This document shows, in pieces, positions 33,160 through 41,475 of a stretch of 47,042 nt of DNA. The stretch is from Dehalococcoidia bacterium. GTDB taxonomy: Bacteria; Chloroflexota; Dehalococcoidia; UBA2979. The notes below the pieces were generated by a model. That model worked only from the letters and a program-made list of their open reading frames with translations, searched no databases and had not been told where the DNA came from. Location: the NCBI GenBank assembly GCA_009692765.1, contig SHYQ01000004.1:1-47042 (forward strand), in the 5' to 3' direction. Within the stretch, counting starts at the first letter, position 1. Each line of letters begins with the position of its first letter. A program made the position numbers and the translations under genes.

Positions 33160-34908
33160 ATGGCCGATCTCCGCTCCCGTGCGTGGCCGCTGTTGCTGAT
33201 CGTGGCGCTCGGCGTCGCCGCGTGCACGGCAGCGAAGCCGCCTCCGTTAGCCCCGCCCGCGCCCCCAGCGACCGCCCCCGCCGCCGCTCCCGTCGTGGGC
33301 GCGAGCAACCTCATCGACGCGACGAACCTGCTCGCGCCGGGGGCGGGCTGGGAATGCGTCAGCGGCGCGCGCGTCGCGGACGGCAAGGTCGTGATCGAGG
33401 CCGACCCGGCGCCGCAAGAGGCCACCGTCTTCATCAACGACTACCGCATCCGGCTCCAGCCGCGCGAGGATATCCGCCTGTCCCTGACGCTCGAAGCCGA
33501 CGCGCGGCCCGGCCTCGCCGGGATCAAGGTCTGGAACTCGCTTCCGCCGCCGCAGGAGGCGCACATCTGGTATCCGAACTCGCCGCAACTCGCGCTTGGC
33601 GTGAGCGGTGGCCGCGCCTACATGGCGCTCCACGACGGCAGCGGCCCGAAGCCGGTGTTTCAACAGTCCAGCAAGCCGCTGGCCCCCGGCCCGGTCGCGC
33701 TGGTGCTGCAACGCAGCGGCAACGCGCTGGTGCTGCGGGTCGGCGACTCCGAGGAGATGCGCACCACCGTCCTCGGTCCGTTCGCGAGTGGGCCGCTGCA
33801 CCTCGGCGCGAGCGTGCAGCCGGGCAGGACGCTGACGATGCACCGGCTCGAGGTCACCGAGGGCTCGCCGCCGCGGCCCGTCGAGGTCGTGCCCGCGCTC
33901 GCCGCGCGCGTATCGCGCGGCGCCGTGCCGGGGCTGCGCGACGCCCCGGGGGCGGGCGGGAAGATCGGCGTGTTCCTCACCGCCAACCACCTGCGCTGGA
34001 ACGAGCCCTACCGGGAGATCGGCGGTCGTGAGTTTGGCGTCTTCTCGGCCAATGACGGCATGCCCTGGCCGCAGTTGCGGCCGGCGCGCGATCGCTTCCA
34101 GTTTTGCAAGCTGGATCAGCTGGTCGGGTTCGCCGAAGCGAACGGGATGCGCGTACACGCCGGGCACCTCTCGTGGGACAGCCACAACCCGGCGTGGCTC
34201 ACCGAGGGCAAGTTCAGCCGCGACGAGCTCATCGCCATCCTGCGCGAGCACATCCAGACGGTGGTCGGTCGCTACCGCGGGCGCGTGCACGTGTGGAACG
34301 TCACGAACGAGGTCTTCGACTACAACGACAGCGGCCGCCTCCGCAGCGCGAACACGCTCTGGTCGCGTGGGATCGGCCCGGAGTACATCGATATGGCGTT
34401 CCGCTGGGCGCACGAGGCCGACCCGCAGGCGGTGCTGCTGCTGAACGAGCCGGATGCCGAGGGGCTGAACCCGAAGTCGAACGCCGTGTACGAGCTGGTG
34501 AAGGCGATGCGCGCGCGCGGTGTGCCGATCTCGGGTGTCGGCATGCAGATGCACTGGGGAGCGCGCCAGCGCGTCTCCGCCGTCTCGACGGCCGCCGATG
34601 TCGCCGCGAACATGAAGCGGCTGGGTGACCTCGGCCTCGAGGTGTACATCACCGAAATGGATGTGCCGATCCGCGAGCCGGTGACGCCGGAGAAACTCGC
34701 CGCGCAGGCGCAGACCTACCGCGAGATCGTGGGCGTATGCCTCGACGCGGCGAACTGCAAGGCGCTGATCGTGTGGGGCCTGTACGACGGCGACTCGTGG
34801 TTCCGGGAGCCCCGCTTCAGGGGCCTGGCGGCGCCCCTGCTCTTCGACGAGGCGTACCGGCCGAAGCCGGCCTATCGGGCGATCGCCGACCTCCTCAACG
34901 AGCGGTAG
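33160..34908 (+). CDS. GH10 family endo-1,4-beta-xylanase-like lipoprotein
   Basis: 582 residues from ATG 33160. The lipoprotein signal ends VALGVAAC; an Ala/Pro linker follows; residues about 50-250 form a beta-rich module resembling a concanavalin-like or carbohydrate-binding domain. The C-terminal GH10 barrel has VFLTANHLRWNEPYREIGG, RVHAGHLSWDSHNPAWL, WNVTNEVFDYN with E384 as acid/base, and VYITEMDVPI with E499 as nucleophile. GH10 enzymes cut beta-1,4-xylan. The catalytic residues are intact. The protein would be tethered outside the cytoplasmic membrane. No other polysaccharide gene is near, so the natural target is uncertain. Confidence 0.87.
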   Translation: MADLRSRAWPLLLIVALGVAACTAAKPPPLAPPAPPATAPAAAPVVGASNLIDATNLLAPGAGWECVSGARVADGKVVIEADPAPQEATVFINDYRIRLQPREDIRLSLTLEADARPGLAGIKVWNSLPPPQEAHIWYPNSPQLALGVSGGRAYMALHDGSGPKPVFQQSSKPLAPGPVALVLQRSGNALVLRVGDSEEMRTTVLGPFASGPLHLGASVQPGRTLTMHRLEVTEGSPPRPVEVVPALAARVSRGAVPGLRDAPGAGGKIGVFLTANHLRWNEPYREIGGREFGVFSANDGMPWPQLRPARDRFQFCKLDQLVGFAEANGMRVHAGHLSWDSHNPAWLTEGKFSRDELIAILREHIQTVVGRYRGRVHVWNVTNEVFDYNDSGRLRSANTLWSRGIGPEYIDMAFRWAHEADPQAVLLLNEPDAEGLNPKSNAVYELVKAMRARGVPISGVGMQMHWGARQRVSAVSTAADVAANMKRLGDLGLEVYITEMDVPIREPVTPEKLAAQAQTYREIVGVCLDAANCKALIVWGLYDGDSWFREPRFRGLAAPLLFDEAYRPKPAYRAIADLLNER

Positions 34909-34987
34909 CCACGCATCGCGCGGGGGCCGCCGCTTGCTCAGCATCAGTGACTGGCCGCGCGCCGCGCGCATGCCTCGCGCAGCGCGC

Positions 34988-34993
34988 TAGAGT
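34988..34993 (+). promoter_or_regulatory. -10 element (TAGAGT) upstream of the MmgE/PrpD gene
   Basis: TAGAGT (34988-34993) is followed by an 83-bp leader to ATG 35077. No -35 match is clear. A ribosome site GAGGGGGG lies just before the start. Confidence 0.35.
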
Positions 34994-35076
34994 ACCGAAG
35001 ACTTCGCGGGCGGTGAGCGACGGGGACGCCTCGCCGCCGGCGCCCGGCGACCACGCACAACGAGGGGGGGACGACG

Positions 35077-36492
35077 ATGGCCGATTCGATCAGCAGGCAG
35101 TTCGCGCGATGGGCGGCGCACCTCACGTACGAGGATCTGCCGCCCGCCGTCGTGGACAAGGTGAAGGCGCTCGTGCTGCAGCACCTCGTCGCCGCGACGA
35201 TGGGCGCGCCGATGCCGCGCGCGAAGGAGATCGTCGAGCTCGTGAAGCGCGAGGAGGGCAAGGCAGACGGCGCCACGATCATCGGCGACGGTGCGAAGGC
35301 GACGCGCAACGGCGCGACCATCGCGAACTGCGAGGTGCTGCACGTCTCCGGGCTGTACGACTCGTACCGCATGATCACGCACCCCGGCCCCGTCGTGATC
35401 GCGGTGGCGCTGACGAACGCCGAGCTCGAGCACAAGTCCGTGAAGGAGATGATCACCGCGCTCGCCGCCGGCTACGAGTTCGAGTGCCGCCTCGCCAACG
35501 ACTTCGTCCCGAGCACCTCGGCGCACGGGTACCGGCCCGCCCCGATCTTCTCGACGATGGGCGCGGTGATGGTGGCGGCGAAGCTAATGGGGCTGCACGA
35601 GGACGGCATCGTCGCCGCCATCGCGATCGCGACGAGCAGCGCCTCCGGCCTCAACGAGGCGGGGCGCGTCGGCGGTGGCGAGCAGGCGTTGCACGAGCCG
35701 AATGCGGCGAAGCAGGGCGTGTGGGCGGCGACGATGGCGCGCACCGGTCACGTGAAGGGCTCGGAGACCTCCATCGAGGGTGACGCGGGGTTCTACAACG
35801 CCTACGCCGGCAGCCGCAACGGGAAGCTGTCGTACAACTTCCAGGGGCCGATGCAGACGGACCTCGCGAAGATCACGGCCGGCCTCGGACAGCACTACGA
35901 GATGCTGACGGTGATGTTCCGTATGTACTCCACGGCGGGCTTCAACCAGCCGGTGATCGACCTGATCAAGGAGATGCGCGAGCAGCACCACATCGACCGG
36001 GCCAAGATCGACCGCGTCACGCTGTTCATGAACTACCTCGAGACGCTCTACCCGAGCCCGGAGTTCCCGCGCGTGCCCGACCCCTCGCAGGCGTACCCCG
36101 GCAGCACGCAGTACTTCGCCGCGCACGCCGCCGTGCACGGCGGCTACCCGGTGGTGGGCGGGCGGCGCTACGGCCCGCAGAGCGGCGAGCTGCTCGAGGA
36201 CCGTGCGGTGCTCGACTTCATGATGCATCACGTGCGCCTCGTCGGCGTGCACGACCAGCCGATGTTCTCGCCAGAGATCACGATCCGCATGCAGGACGGC
36301 ACGACCTACACCGGCGCGTACCCCTACCAGCGCATGGAGTGGAACTTCGACCAGATCGTCGAGCGGCTGCAGGAGTGCGTGCCGGGCATCCCCGGCGGCC
36401 AGGGCCAGCTCGACGCGCTCGTCGAGCTGATGCGCACCGCGGAGACGCTGCCCTCGACGGTGCGGATGCTCGAACTCACCGCCTCGAAGTAG
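35077..36492 (+). CDS. MmgE/PrpD family protein
   Basis: 471 residues from ATG 35077. Typical features of the MmgE/PrpD fold: ADSISRQFARWAAHLTYEDLPPAVVDKVK at the start, the GAKATRNGATIANCEVLHVSGLYDSYR stretch (which replaces the usual A.NG...H..D.DD), and HPGPVVIAVAL. The family includes 2-methylcitrate dehydratase, cis-aconitate decarboxylase and many relatives acting on small acids. No methylcitrate synthase or lyase gene is adjacent, so propionate catabolism cannot be claimed. The usual DD pair after the conserved H is not clearly kept, so catalysis may differ. Its 3' end faces the protease-fold gene across repeat R9. Confidence 0.82.
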   Translation: MADSISRQFARWAAHLTYEDLPPAVVDKVKALVLQHLVAATMGAPMPRAKEIVELVKREEGKADGATIIGDGAKATRNGATIANCEVLHVSGLYDSYRMITHPGPVVIAVALTNAELEHKSVKEMITALAAGYEFECRLANDFVPSTSAHGYRPAPIFSTMGAVMVAAKLMGLHEDGIVAAIAIATSSASGLNEAGRVGGGEQALHEPNAAKQGVWAATMARTGHVKGSETSIEGDAGFYNAYAGSRNGKLSYNFQGPMQTDLAKITAGLGQHYEMLTVMFRMYSTAGFNQPVIDLIKEMREQHHIDRAKIDRVTLFMNYLETLYPSPEFPRVPDPSQAYPGSTQYFAAHAAVHGGYPVVGGRRYGPQSGELLEDRAVLDFMMHHVRLVGVHDQPMFSPEITIRMQDGTTYTGAYPYQRMEWNFDQIVERLQECVPGIPGGQGQLDALVELMRTAETLPSTVRMLELTASK

Positions 36493-36554
36493 CGCGCGGC
36501 CTCGAGACGCGGGCGGGGGCGGCCTCGGCGTTGCATCGCGGCGGCGCGGGTCGC

Positions 36555-36730
36555 TCGACAAGCTGCGGGGGGCGGCCCACCCCCTGCCCCCTCCCTGCGG
36601 GGGGGGGGTGCAGGAATCGGAAGTGATGCGAGGGGGCTGCGCCCCTCGCGCTCCCGGCGGAGGCGTGCGCGGTAGGCGCGCGCCGCGGTGGCGCTCCACC
36701 CGGCCCCTCGCTTGCGAGGCAGGCGGAGGG
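36555..36730. repeat. Palindromic repeat cluster R9, last copy in the window
   Basis: This is in the 374-bp convergent gap 36493-36866. Left arm: GGGCGGCCCACCCCCTGCCC, then CCCCCTCCC near 36588-36596 whose partner has become a run of G (36599-36608), so the hairpin is damaged. The conserved module GCGAGGGG (36628-36635)/CCCCTCGC (36642-36649) and CGGCGGAGGCGTGCGCGG follow. No right arm is seen. Farther right, 36777-36802 holds a 7-bp inverted repeat (GGCCAGA/TCTGGCC) unrelated to the family. No gene is seen here. Confidence 0.78.
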
Positions 36731-36866
36731 CGGGGCGTGAGGGCGCGCCCACGACTCGGCCCCCCGCCGTCGACACGGCCAGAAGAGACATAACGTCTGG
36801 CCCCACCTCGACGCGAGCAGGAGCGGCGCAGCCCGCAAACCGGCCGAAGGCCGCGAAGGCCGCGCG

Positions 36867-38261
36867 TTAGCGGGCGATGACGGTGACCTCGAGGGCGGGC
36901 GGCAGGCCCGCGGGGAACGCCCGCAGCACCGCGGCGTTTGCGGGGGCGTCCCTGGGCAGGGACGCGCCCACGACATAGAGGCGCCACGCGCCGCCGGAGT
37001 CCTGGAGCCACGCCGCGGCGCCGCCGGCATCCGCGATCGCCGCGTCGAGGTCCGCGAACGAGCCGCCGTTGAAGGTGGCCGCCGCTGTGCGCCCGGCGGC
37101 GAACACCGGCGACGTCACGAAGGTGCCCCGCGCGTTCTGTTCGAGGGGTCGCGTCACGACCTCCCCGGCGCCCGCCGGAGCCTCGGCGGACAGGGACTCC
37201 GCAACGCCGCTGACCACGCCCTCCGACACGGCCCCCGGGCCCACCCCCAGCGCGACGAAGCGGTAGTACAGGGTGCGGGTCGGGACGATGGCGAACGCGC
37301 CCACGCCGGCGTCGTCCGTCGTTCCCGCCGCGATGGTCGTCCAGCGCATGCGATCCGCGGAGCTCTGCAGCACGATCGGCGCCTCGCGCGCCGCGCTCCC
37401 CGTAGAGGTGACGAGGACCGAGCGCCCGCGTGCGGTGGTGAACGCAGTGTGCACGGGCGCGTCGGTCTGCGGCGCCTGCCGGGTCGCGGCGTCCCGGTAG
37501 AAGTCGAGCATCCTCGTATCGGCGCGCACGCCCACCTCGACGGCGCCGCTGCGCAGCGTCACGCCCGCGGTCACGATGCCGACCGCGCGGTGGCCGCTGG
37601 CGGTCGACTCGAAGATCGGCGCGCCGCCGCGCACCGTGCCCCAGTCGTACACGAGCAGCGAGGGGTCGGAGCCGAGCAGCGGCCGCGGCCTGGCCATCCG
37701 CCACTGCGTCCCCCACGTGACGTTCGAGGCGTACCCCGCCGTCTCGAAGCGCCCCAACTCCAGCCGCTGGTCCGACTCGCGGCTGAGCTCGAAGTGCCCC
37801 ACGGCGGCCCCCAGCACCTCCGTGGGCAAGGTGATGGCGGCGTAGTCGAAGCTGGGGTTGCCCGTCGCGATGTATTCCGGGGCGGCGGCAAAGACGGTCG
37901 ACACCTGGCGCGCGAACGGGGCGGTCACTCCGTGGACGCCGGGCGTGACCGCGATCGCTCTGGCCCAGCCGCCATCCTCGGCGCTGTAGACGCAGTGCGC
38001 GGCGGTCGCCACCGTCCGCGGCCCGACGAGGAACCCGGTGCAGGTGCCGCGCAGCCGAGGGAACGCGACATCGAGGAGCACCACCATCTGGTAAGGCGTG
38101 GCGATCTCGTCCGCCGCGCCGGCGGCCGGACGCTGCTCCGCCAGGAGCGGGGCGGCGAGGGCCGCGAGCAGCAGCGCGGCCGCCAGGGCGAGGCGTCGCG
38201 CCGTCCTCGACGGGGGGAAGGGGTGACAGCGGTCAGCCCGGCCGCGATCGCGGGCGCGCAA
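36867..38261 (-). CDS. Exported trypsin/V8-like serine-protease-fold protein with the catalytic Ser replaced
   Basis: About 464 residues if TTG 38261 is the start; no ATG or GTG is in frame near the signal peptide (RRLALAAALLLAALAAPLLA). Protease fold: CTGFLVGPRTVATAAHCVY with H89, NPSFDYAAITL with D139. The segment where active V8-like enzymes have GNSGSPVF reads T-V-R-G-G-A-P-I-F here, so the nucleophile position (212) is Gly. A C-terminal beta-rich part of about 220 residues of unknown family follows, ending PALEVTVIAR. It may bind rather than cut, or be a decayed enzyme with an intact frame. It is convergent with PrpD across repeat R9. Confidence 0.65.
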   Translation of the reverse strand: MRARDRGRADRCHPFPPSRTARRLALAAALLLAALAAPLLAEQRPAAGAADEIATPYQMVVLLDVAFPRLRGTCTGFLVGPRTVATAAHCVYSAEDGGWARAIAVTPGVHGVTAPFARQVSTVFAAAPEYIATGNPSFDYAAITLPTEVLGAAVGHFELSRESDQRLELGRFETAGYASNVTWGTQWRMARPRPLLGSDPSLLVYDWGTVRGGAPIFESTASGHRAVGIVTAGVTLRSGAVEVGVRADTRMLDFYRDAATRQAPQTDAPVHTAFTTARGRSVLVTSTGSAAREAPIVLQSSADRMRWTTIAAGTTDDAGVGAFAIVPTRTLYYRFVALGVGPGAVSEGVVSGVAESLSAEAPAGAGEVVTRPLEQNARGTFVTSPVFAAGRTAAATFNGGSFADLDAAIADAGGAAAWLQDSGGAWRLYVVGASLPRDAPANAAVLRAFPAGLPPALEVTVIAR

Positions 38262-38274
38262 GGCATCGTCGTGC

Positions 38275-38400
38275 CGCGCTGGCGGCGCGCGAGGAGAACC
38301 GCGGCCGCCCCGGTGACCCCGAGCAGCCTCACGTCGCCGCCGCCGAACCCGCCACGCGCCGCCAGCGCCAGCGCGATGCCGACGGCGGCCTCGTCCCTTA
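38275..38400 (-). pseudogene. Remnant resembling a prepilin peptidase C-terminal half
   Basis: On the - strand the frame reads DEAAVGIALALAARGG, then FGGGDVRLLGVTGAAAVLLA, then RRQRGTTMPCAPAIAAG. GGGDVRLLG recalls the second catalytic motif (G-x-G-D-x-(K/R)-L) of type IV prepilin peptidases, and TTMPCAPAIAAG recalls the IPFGPFLALG end. The roughly 30-residue helix and loop normally between them are missing, and there is no start or signal before it. It lies directly upstream of the protease-fold gene. The call is tentative. Confidence 0.35.
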
Positions 38401-38459
38401 CAGCGGCAGCGCGGAGGGGCGTTCGCGTACCCTCGACGGACGCGGACGACGGACGCGGA

Positions 38460-38483
38460 AGAGCCCGCCTTGCGGCGGGCTCT
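38460..38483 (-). terminator. Stem-loop after the ABC binding protein gene
   Basis: AGAGCCCGCC (38460-38469), loop TTGC, GGCGGGCTCT (38474-38483): a perfect 10-bp stem 51 bp after the stop of the - strand binding protein gene. On the - strand it is followed by TTCCGCG, so there is little of a U tract. It is unlike the CCCCCTTCCC repeat family. Confidence 0.6.
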
Positions 38484-38533
38484 GCGCTCTGCGGCTCGTT
38501 GCGCGGTTCGCCGGGCGCTTCGGAGGGCGGCGG

Positions 38534-40366
38534 CTAGAGGCCCTTGCCGTCCGCGAACCAGTACTCCGGAAGCAGGTACATGTTTGCCGCCGTACCGAAC
38601 GGCACGGTCGTGGTCCACGGTTTGAAGACCTGCGGCCCGCGCAGACCCTTCCACACGAGGTCGATACCTTCCATGCCGGGGCCGACCGGAATCACGATCA
38701 TCTGCTCGGTCGAGTAGCGCTGCATGTCGTGCACCGCCGCGACGCGCTCCTCGAAGTTCGTGATGCCCTTGGCCTTCACGATCTTCGCATCGAGCTCCGG
38801 GAACTTGTCCCCCACCTGAGACTGCCCGCCGGTGCTGCTCAGGAATCCGCTGTAGTAGTTCACCGGATCGATGTTCGCCCCGCCCGGCGGGAACTGCACC
38901 GCCGGCTTGCCGTCGCGCAGGTCGTACTTTGCCTTCGCTGTGAAGTACTTCGGAATGTAGTCGGTCGCGTAGTCGACCGAGATGGAGTTCATCTTCATGC
39001 CCGCGTCGCGCATCATCGACTGCAGCACCTCGACCCGGGTGGGCCAGTCCTGTCCGTAGTAGACGCCGGCGTAGACGTTGCCAAACTCCAGCGGCTTCTG
39101 CGCGTTGTACCCCGCGGCGTCGAGGAGCTTCTTCGCCTCGGCGATGTTGTGCTGCACGTACGCCGACGACGGACCGAACTTGGCGGTGTCCTTCGGGTCG
39201 AGCCAGTACGCCCCGTACCCACCTGCGATCGGAGCGTTCCAGCGCACGGTGAGCTTCACGCCCATCGCGTCGAACTGCTTCTTGTTGTAGACGACCTCCG
39301 CCAACTGGTCGCGGTTGATCGCCATCGACAGGGCGTGGCGGACGCGGATATCGTTCCACGGTTGGTTCGGCAGCCACGACATGCCCAGCAGCGGGCTGCG
39401 CACGTCGGGATTGCCGATGGCGATCTCCGTGTCCTTCAGGTCCTTCGAGAACTGCGGGATGTTCGGCAGCGCCACGGAGGCCCACTGCAGGTTCTTCGCG
39501 CGGAACTGCGTCTCCGTCTGCGCCTGGTCCGGGATGACCTTGATCTGGAGGTCCGCCCAAGGCCGCCCACCGTCGGACAGGTGCCAGTTGGGGTTGCGCT
39601 TGTAGTTCAGTTCGACCGATGGCTTGTACGAGTCGAAGAGGTACGGGCCGCTGCCGCGCTGCTCCTTCTGGAAGTCGATCTTGCCGCTCAGGCCCTCCAC
39701 AGGCATCACCCAGAGGCTGCCGCAGAGCAACGCCAGCACGGTGCTGTCGGAGACCGCCATCTTCACCTGCACGGTGCTCTTGTCGATCGCCGTGATCTTA
39801 TCGATGGGAGCCAGCTTGTTGACCGCGTTGACGAGGTTCGCGCGGTCGTACGACTCCTTGGCGAAGCGGTTGTACGACGTCACGACATCCTCGGCCGTCA
39901 CCTGGCGGCCGTTCAGCGGCTCCTTCTGGTCAAACTTCGCCGCCGGGTTCAGTTTGATGTTCAGCGTGAGCGGGTCCACCTGCTCCCACGACTGAGCGAG
40001 GTCGCCGATGATCTTCCCGCTCGCCGGCCTGTTCACGCCCGGCTCGAGCGTGAACAGCTTGCTGTAGGCGTTGACGGCGGCCCAAGTCCCGCCCGTCGCG
40101 AACGCCAGACGATACGGGTCGAGGCTGTCCGGATCCTTTGGCTGGGGGTACCGCAGCACGCCACCCGGCTTCGGCTTGTCGTCCGCGGGCGCCGCCGGAG
40201 CGACCGCCACGGCGGGCCGGCCAGCGTCCGCGGCGGGCTTCTTGCTGCTCGAGGAGCAGCCGACGAGGGCGGCCCCGGCGACGCCGGCGAACCCTGCGCC
40301 GGCCGCGGTCAGCGCGCGCCGCCGCGTCATGGATGCGTACAACGGGTTCCTCTGCGATGGTTCCAC
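38534..40366 (-). CDS. ABC transporter substrate-binding protein, family 5 (peptide/nickel type)
   Basis: 610 residues from GTG 40366, chosen for its strong ribosome site (GGAGGAG, 7 bp before). A twin-arginine lipoprotein signal is present: MTRRRALTAAGAGFAGVAG, then lipobox ALVGC followed by SSSSKK. The mature part is SBP_bac_5: GGVLRYPQPKDPDSLDPYRL, ITAIDKSTVQVKM, RGSGPYLFDSY, NDIRVRHALSMAINRDQLAE. Family members bind oligopeptides, opines, sugars or metal chelates. No permease or ATPase gene is adjacent, so this may be an orphan binding protein. It is paralogous in layout to the protein at 45110-46804. Confidence 0.9.
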   Translation of the reverse strand: MEPSQRNPLYASMTRRRALTAAGAGFAGVAGAALVGCSSSSKKPAADAGRPAVAVAPAAPADDKPKPGGVLRYPQPKDPDSLDPYRLAFATGGTWAAVNAYSKLFTLEPGVNRPASGKIIGDLAQSWEQVDPLTLNIKLNPAAKFDQKEPLNGRQVTAEDVVTSYNRFAKESYDRANLVNAVNKLAPIDKITAIDKSTVQVKMAVSDSTVLALLCGSLWVMPVEGLSGKIDFQKEQRGSGPYLFDSYKPSVELNYKRNPNWHLSDGGRPWADLQIKVIPDQAQTETQFRAKNLQWASVALPNIPQFSKDLKDTEIAIGNPDVRSPLLGMSWLPNQPWNDIRVRHALSMAINRDQLAEVVYNKKQFDAMGVKLTVRWNAPIAGGYGAYWLDPKDTAKFGPSSAYVQHNIAEAKKLLDAAGYNAQKPLEFGNVYAGVYYGQDWPTRVEVLQSMMRDAGMKMNSISVDYATDYIPKYFTAKAKYDLRDGKPAVQFPPGGANIDPVNYYSGFLSSTGGQSQVGDKFPELDAKIVKAKGITNFEERVAAVHDMQRYSTEQMIVIPVGPGMEGIDLVWKGLRGPQVFKPWTTTVPFGTAANMYLLPEYWFADGKGL

Positions 40367-40529
40367 GAAGGCACTCCTCCACTCACGCCCGCACCCCGGA
40401 CGGGGCCGCGAGCAGCGACAGGGCGTCAGCATAACAGCCGTCATGGGCACGGCGCCCCGGCGCTCGAGGATGCATCACGCGGACGCGACGGCCGCCGGCC
40501 GGCGGCGCCGCGGCCCGATGCCCCGCTCG

Positions 40530-40577
40530 GGGAGAACCCGCATCAGGGAGAACCCGCGTCCGGGGGAACCCCGAGGC
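40530..40577. repeat. 16-bp tandem repeat, three copies
   Basis: GGGAGAACCCGCATCA (40530-40545), GGGAGAACCCGCGTCC (40546-40561) and GGGGGAACCCCGAGGC (40562-40577). The first two differ at two positions and the third is more diverged. They lie 23 bp upstream of the truncated receptor-like gene, in the divergent gap after the binding protein gene. They could be protein-binding sites; no function is shown. Confidence 0.7.
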
Positions 40578-40600
40578 GCGAATCTGACGGGGCTCCGACC

Positions 40601-40987
40601 ATGACGGGGAAGCACTCGTCGCGCCTGCGCCTGCGTGCGCCATCGGAGGTCTCATTGCGTCTCACCATTCGCCTGAAGCTGCTCGGTGGATTCGCGGCTG
40701 TCGTCGCGCTGGCGCTCGTGATCAGCGGCGTGAGCTGGCTCGAGGCGTCCGCGCAGGAGGCGCGCACGAGCGACCTCATCGAGCGGCGGTTCGCCGCCCG
40801 TACCGTCGCGGCGGCGAACCCGCTGTGGGTGCGCTCCGCGGACGACGATGGCGCCTGCTACCCGCCCGCCGCGGGGGCCGATTGCCGTGCGGTCACGTCC
40901 GCGATCATCCCGTTGAAGTGCGCCTCGACCTCACGCTCGAAATCAGCTTGCATCCCGTACACGTCTGTGAACTCGGCAAACGCCTAG
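40601..40987 (+). pseudogene. Truncated N terminus of a chemoreceptor or sensor-kinase-like protein
   Basis: ATG 40601 opens a 128-residue frame. RLTIRLKLLGGFAAVVALALVISGVSWLEASA is the positively charged tail, membrane helix and start of a four-helix-bundle sensor domain as in methyl-accepting chemotaxis proteins and HAMP kinases; ARTSDLIERRFAAR continues the helix. After about 40838 the similarity ends in a Cys-rich stretch. No second helix, HAMP or signalling domain follows, and the DNA from 40859 is better read on the other strand. It is likely a broken gene; a short membrane protein is less likely. Confidence 0.5.
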
Positions 40988-41475
40988 CGCCCCCCGTTGC
41001 CGAGGTGGTTCACCCCCGGCACCCTGTCTACAGATCGGCATGACTACACGCTCGCGTGAAAAGGGATGCATGCCGTTCCGGGTTGTGCTGTTGCTGTAAA
41101 GGTTGCCCACTGAGTCCAGAGCGTGCCGCTCCGGGCTGTTCAGAAGGCGACGGTGCGGATCGGATGGTGTTAGGAATGCACTGCGATCGCCTCTGGATAC
41201 AGGCCGCGGCGTGCGCTTCCTCGAATGACGGGCCGTAGGCGAGTTCGCTGGTGTCGCGCACCGGCCGCCTGTCGATGGTCGCGACTCGTTCGCCAGGAAG
41301 CGGCACGAGTGCGTCCGATGAACACGAGCCAACGCACGCGCTCCGACGCGGCTTCCGCTGCGCGGGCTACCACCATGCCGCCGGCGTTTCGCGCGACCCA
41401 TTCGCGGAGATATCGAAGAGGCGCCCCGGAAGGGACGTCTCGCTCGTTGTGCGGCGCGCTCGAACAGGCGGCGCC
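40859..41475 (-). pseudogene. Decayed coding remnants, including an alpha/beta hydrolase
   Basis: This covers the 488-bp gap 40988-41475 and a little before it. On the - strand, about 41475-41316 reads PLRYLREWVARNAGGMVVAR then AAEAASERVRWLVFI; a one-base shift near 41315 then gives DALVPLPGERVATIDRRPVR and DTSELAYGPSFEEA. This order matches alpha/beta hydrolases (GHSxGGMVVxxAAE..PERVR.LVYLDA..P.PGE), with the nucleophile elbow lost (A-R-N-A-G-G). Lower down, 40985-40859 reads AFAEFTDVYGMQADFE then REVEAHFNGMIADVTARQS and ends in TAG, preceded by an in-frame TAG: a second, unidentified C-terminal fragment. No intact gene is seen. Confidence 0.5.

Noticed and set aside
35077-36492. Assigning the MmgE/PrpD gene as prpD (2-methylcitrate dehydratase)
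   Set aside because: No prpB or prpC neighbour, and the family covers several reactions, so only the family name is supported.
33160-36492. A xylan-use operon around the GH10 gene
   Set aside because: No xylosidase, sugar transporter or regulator is adjacent; GH10 and PrpD genes appear to have separate -10 elements.
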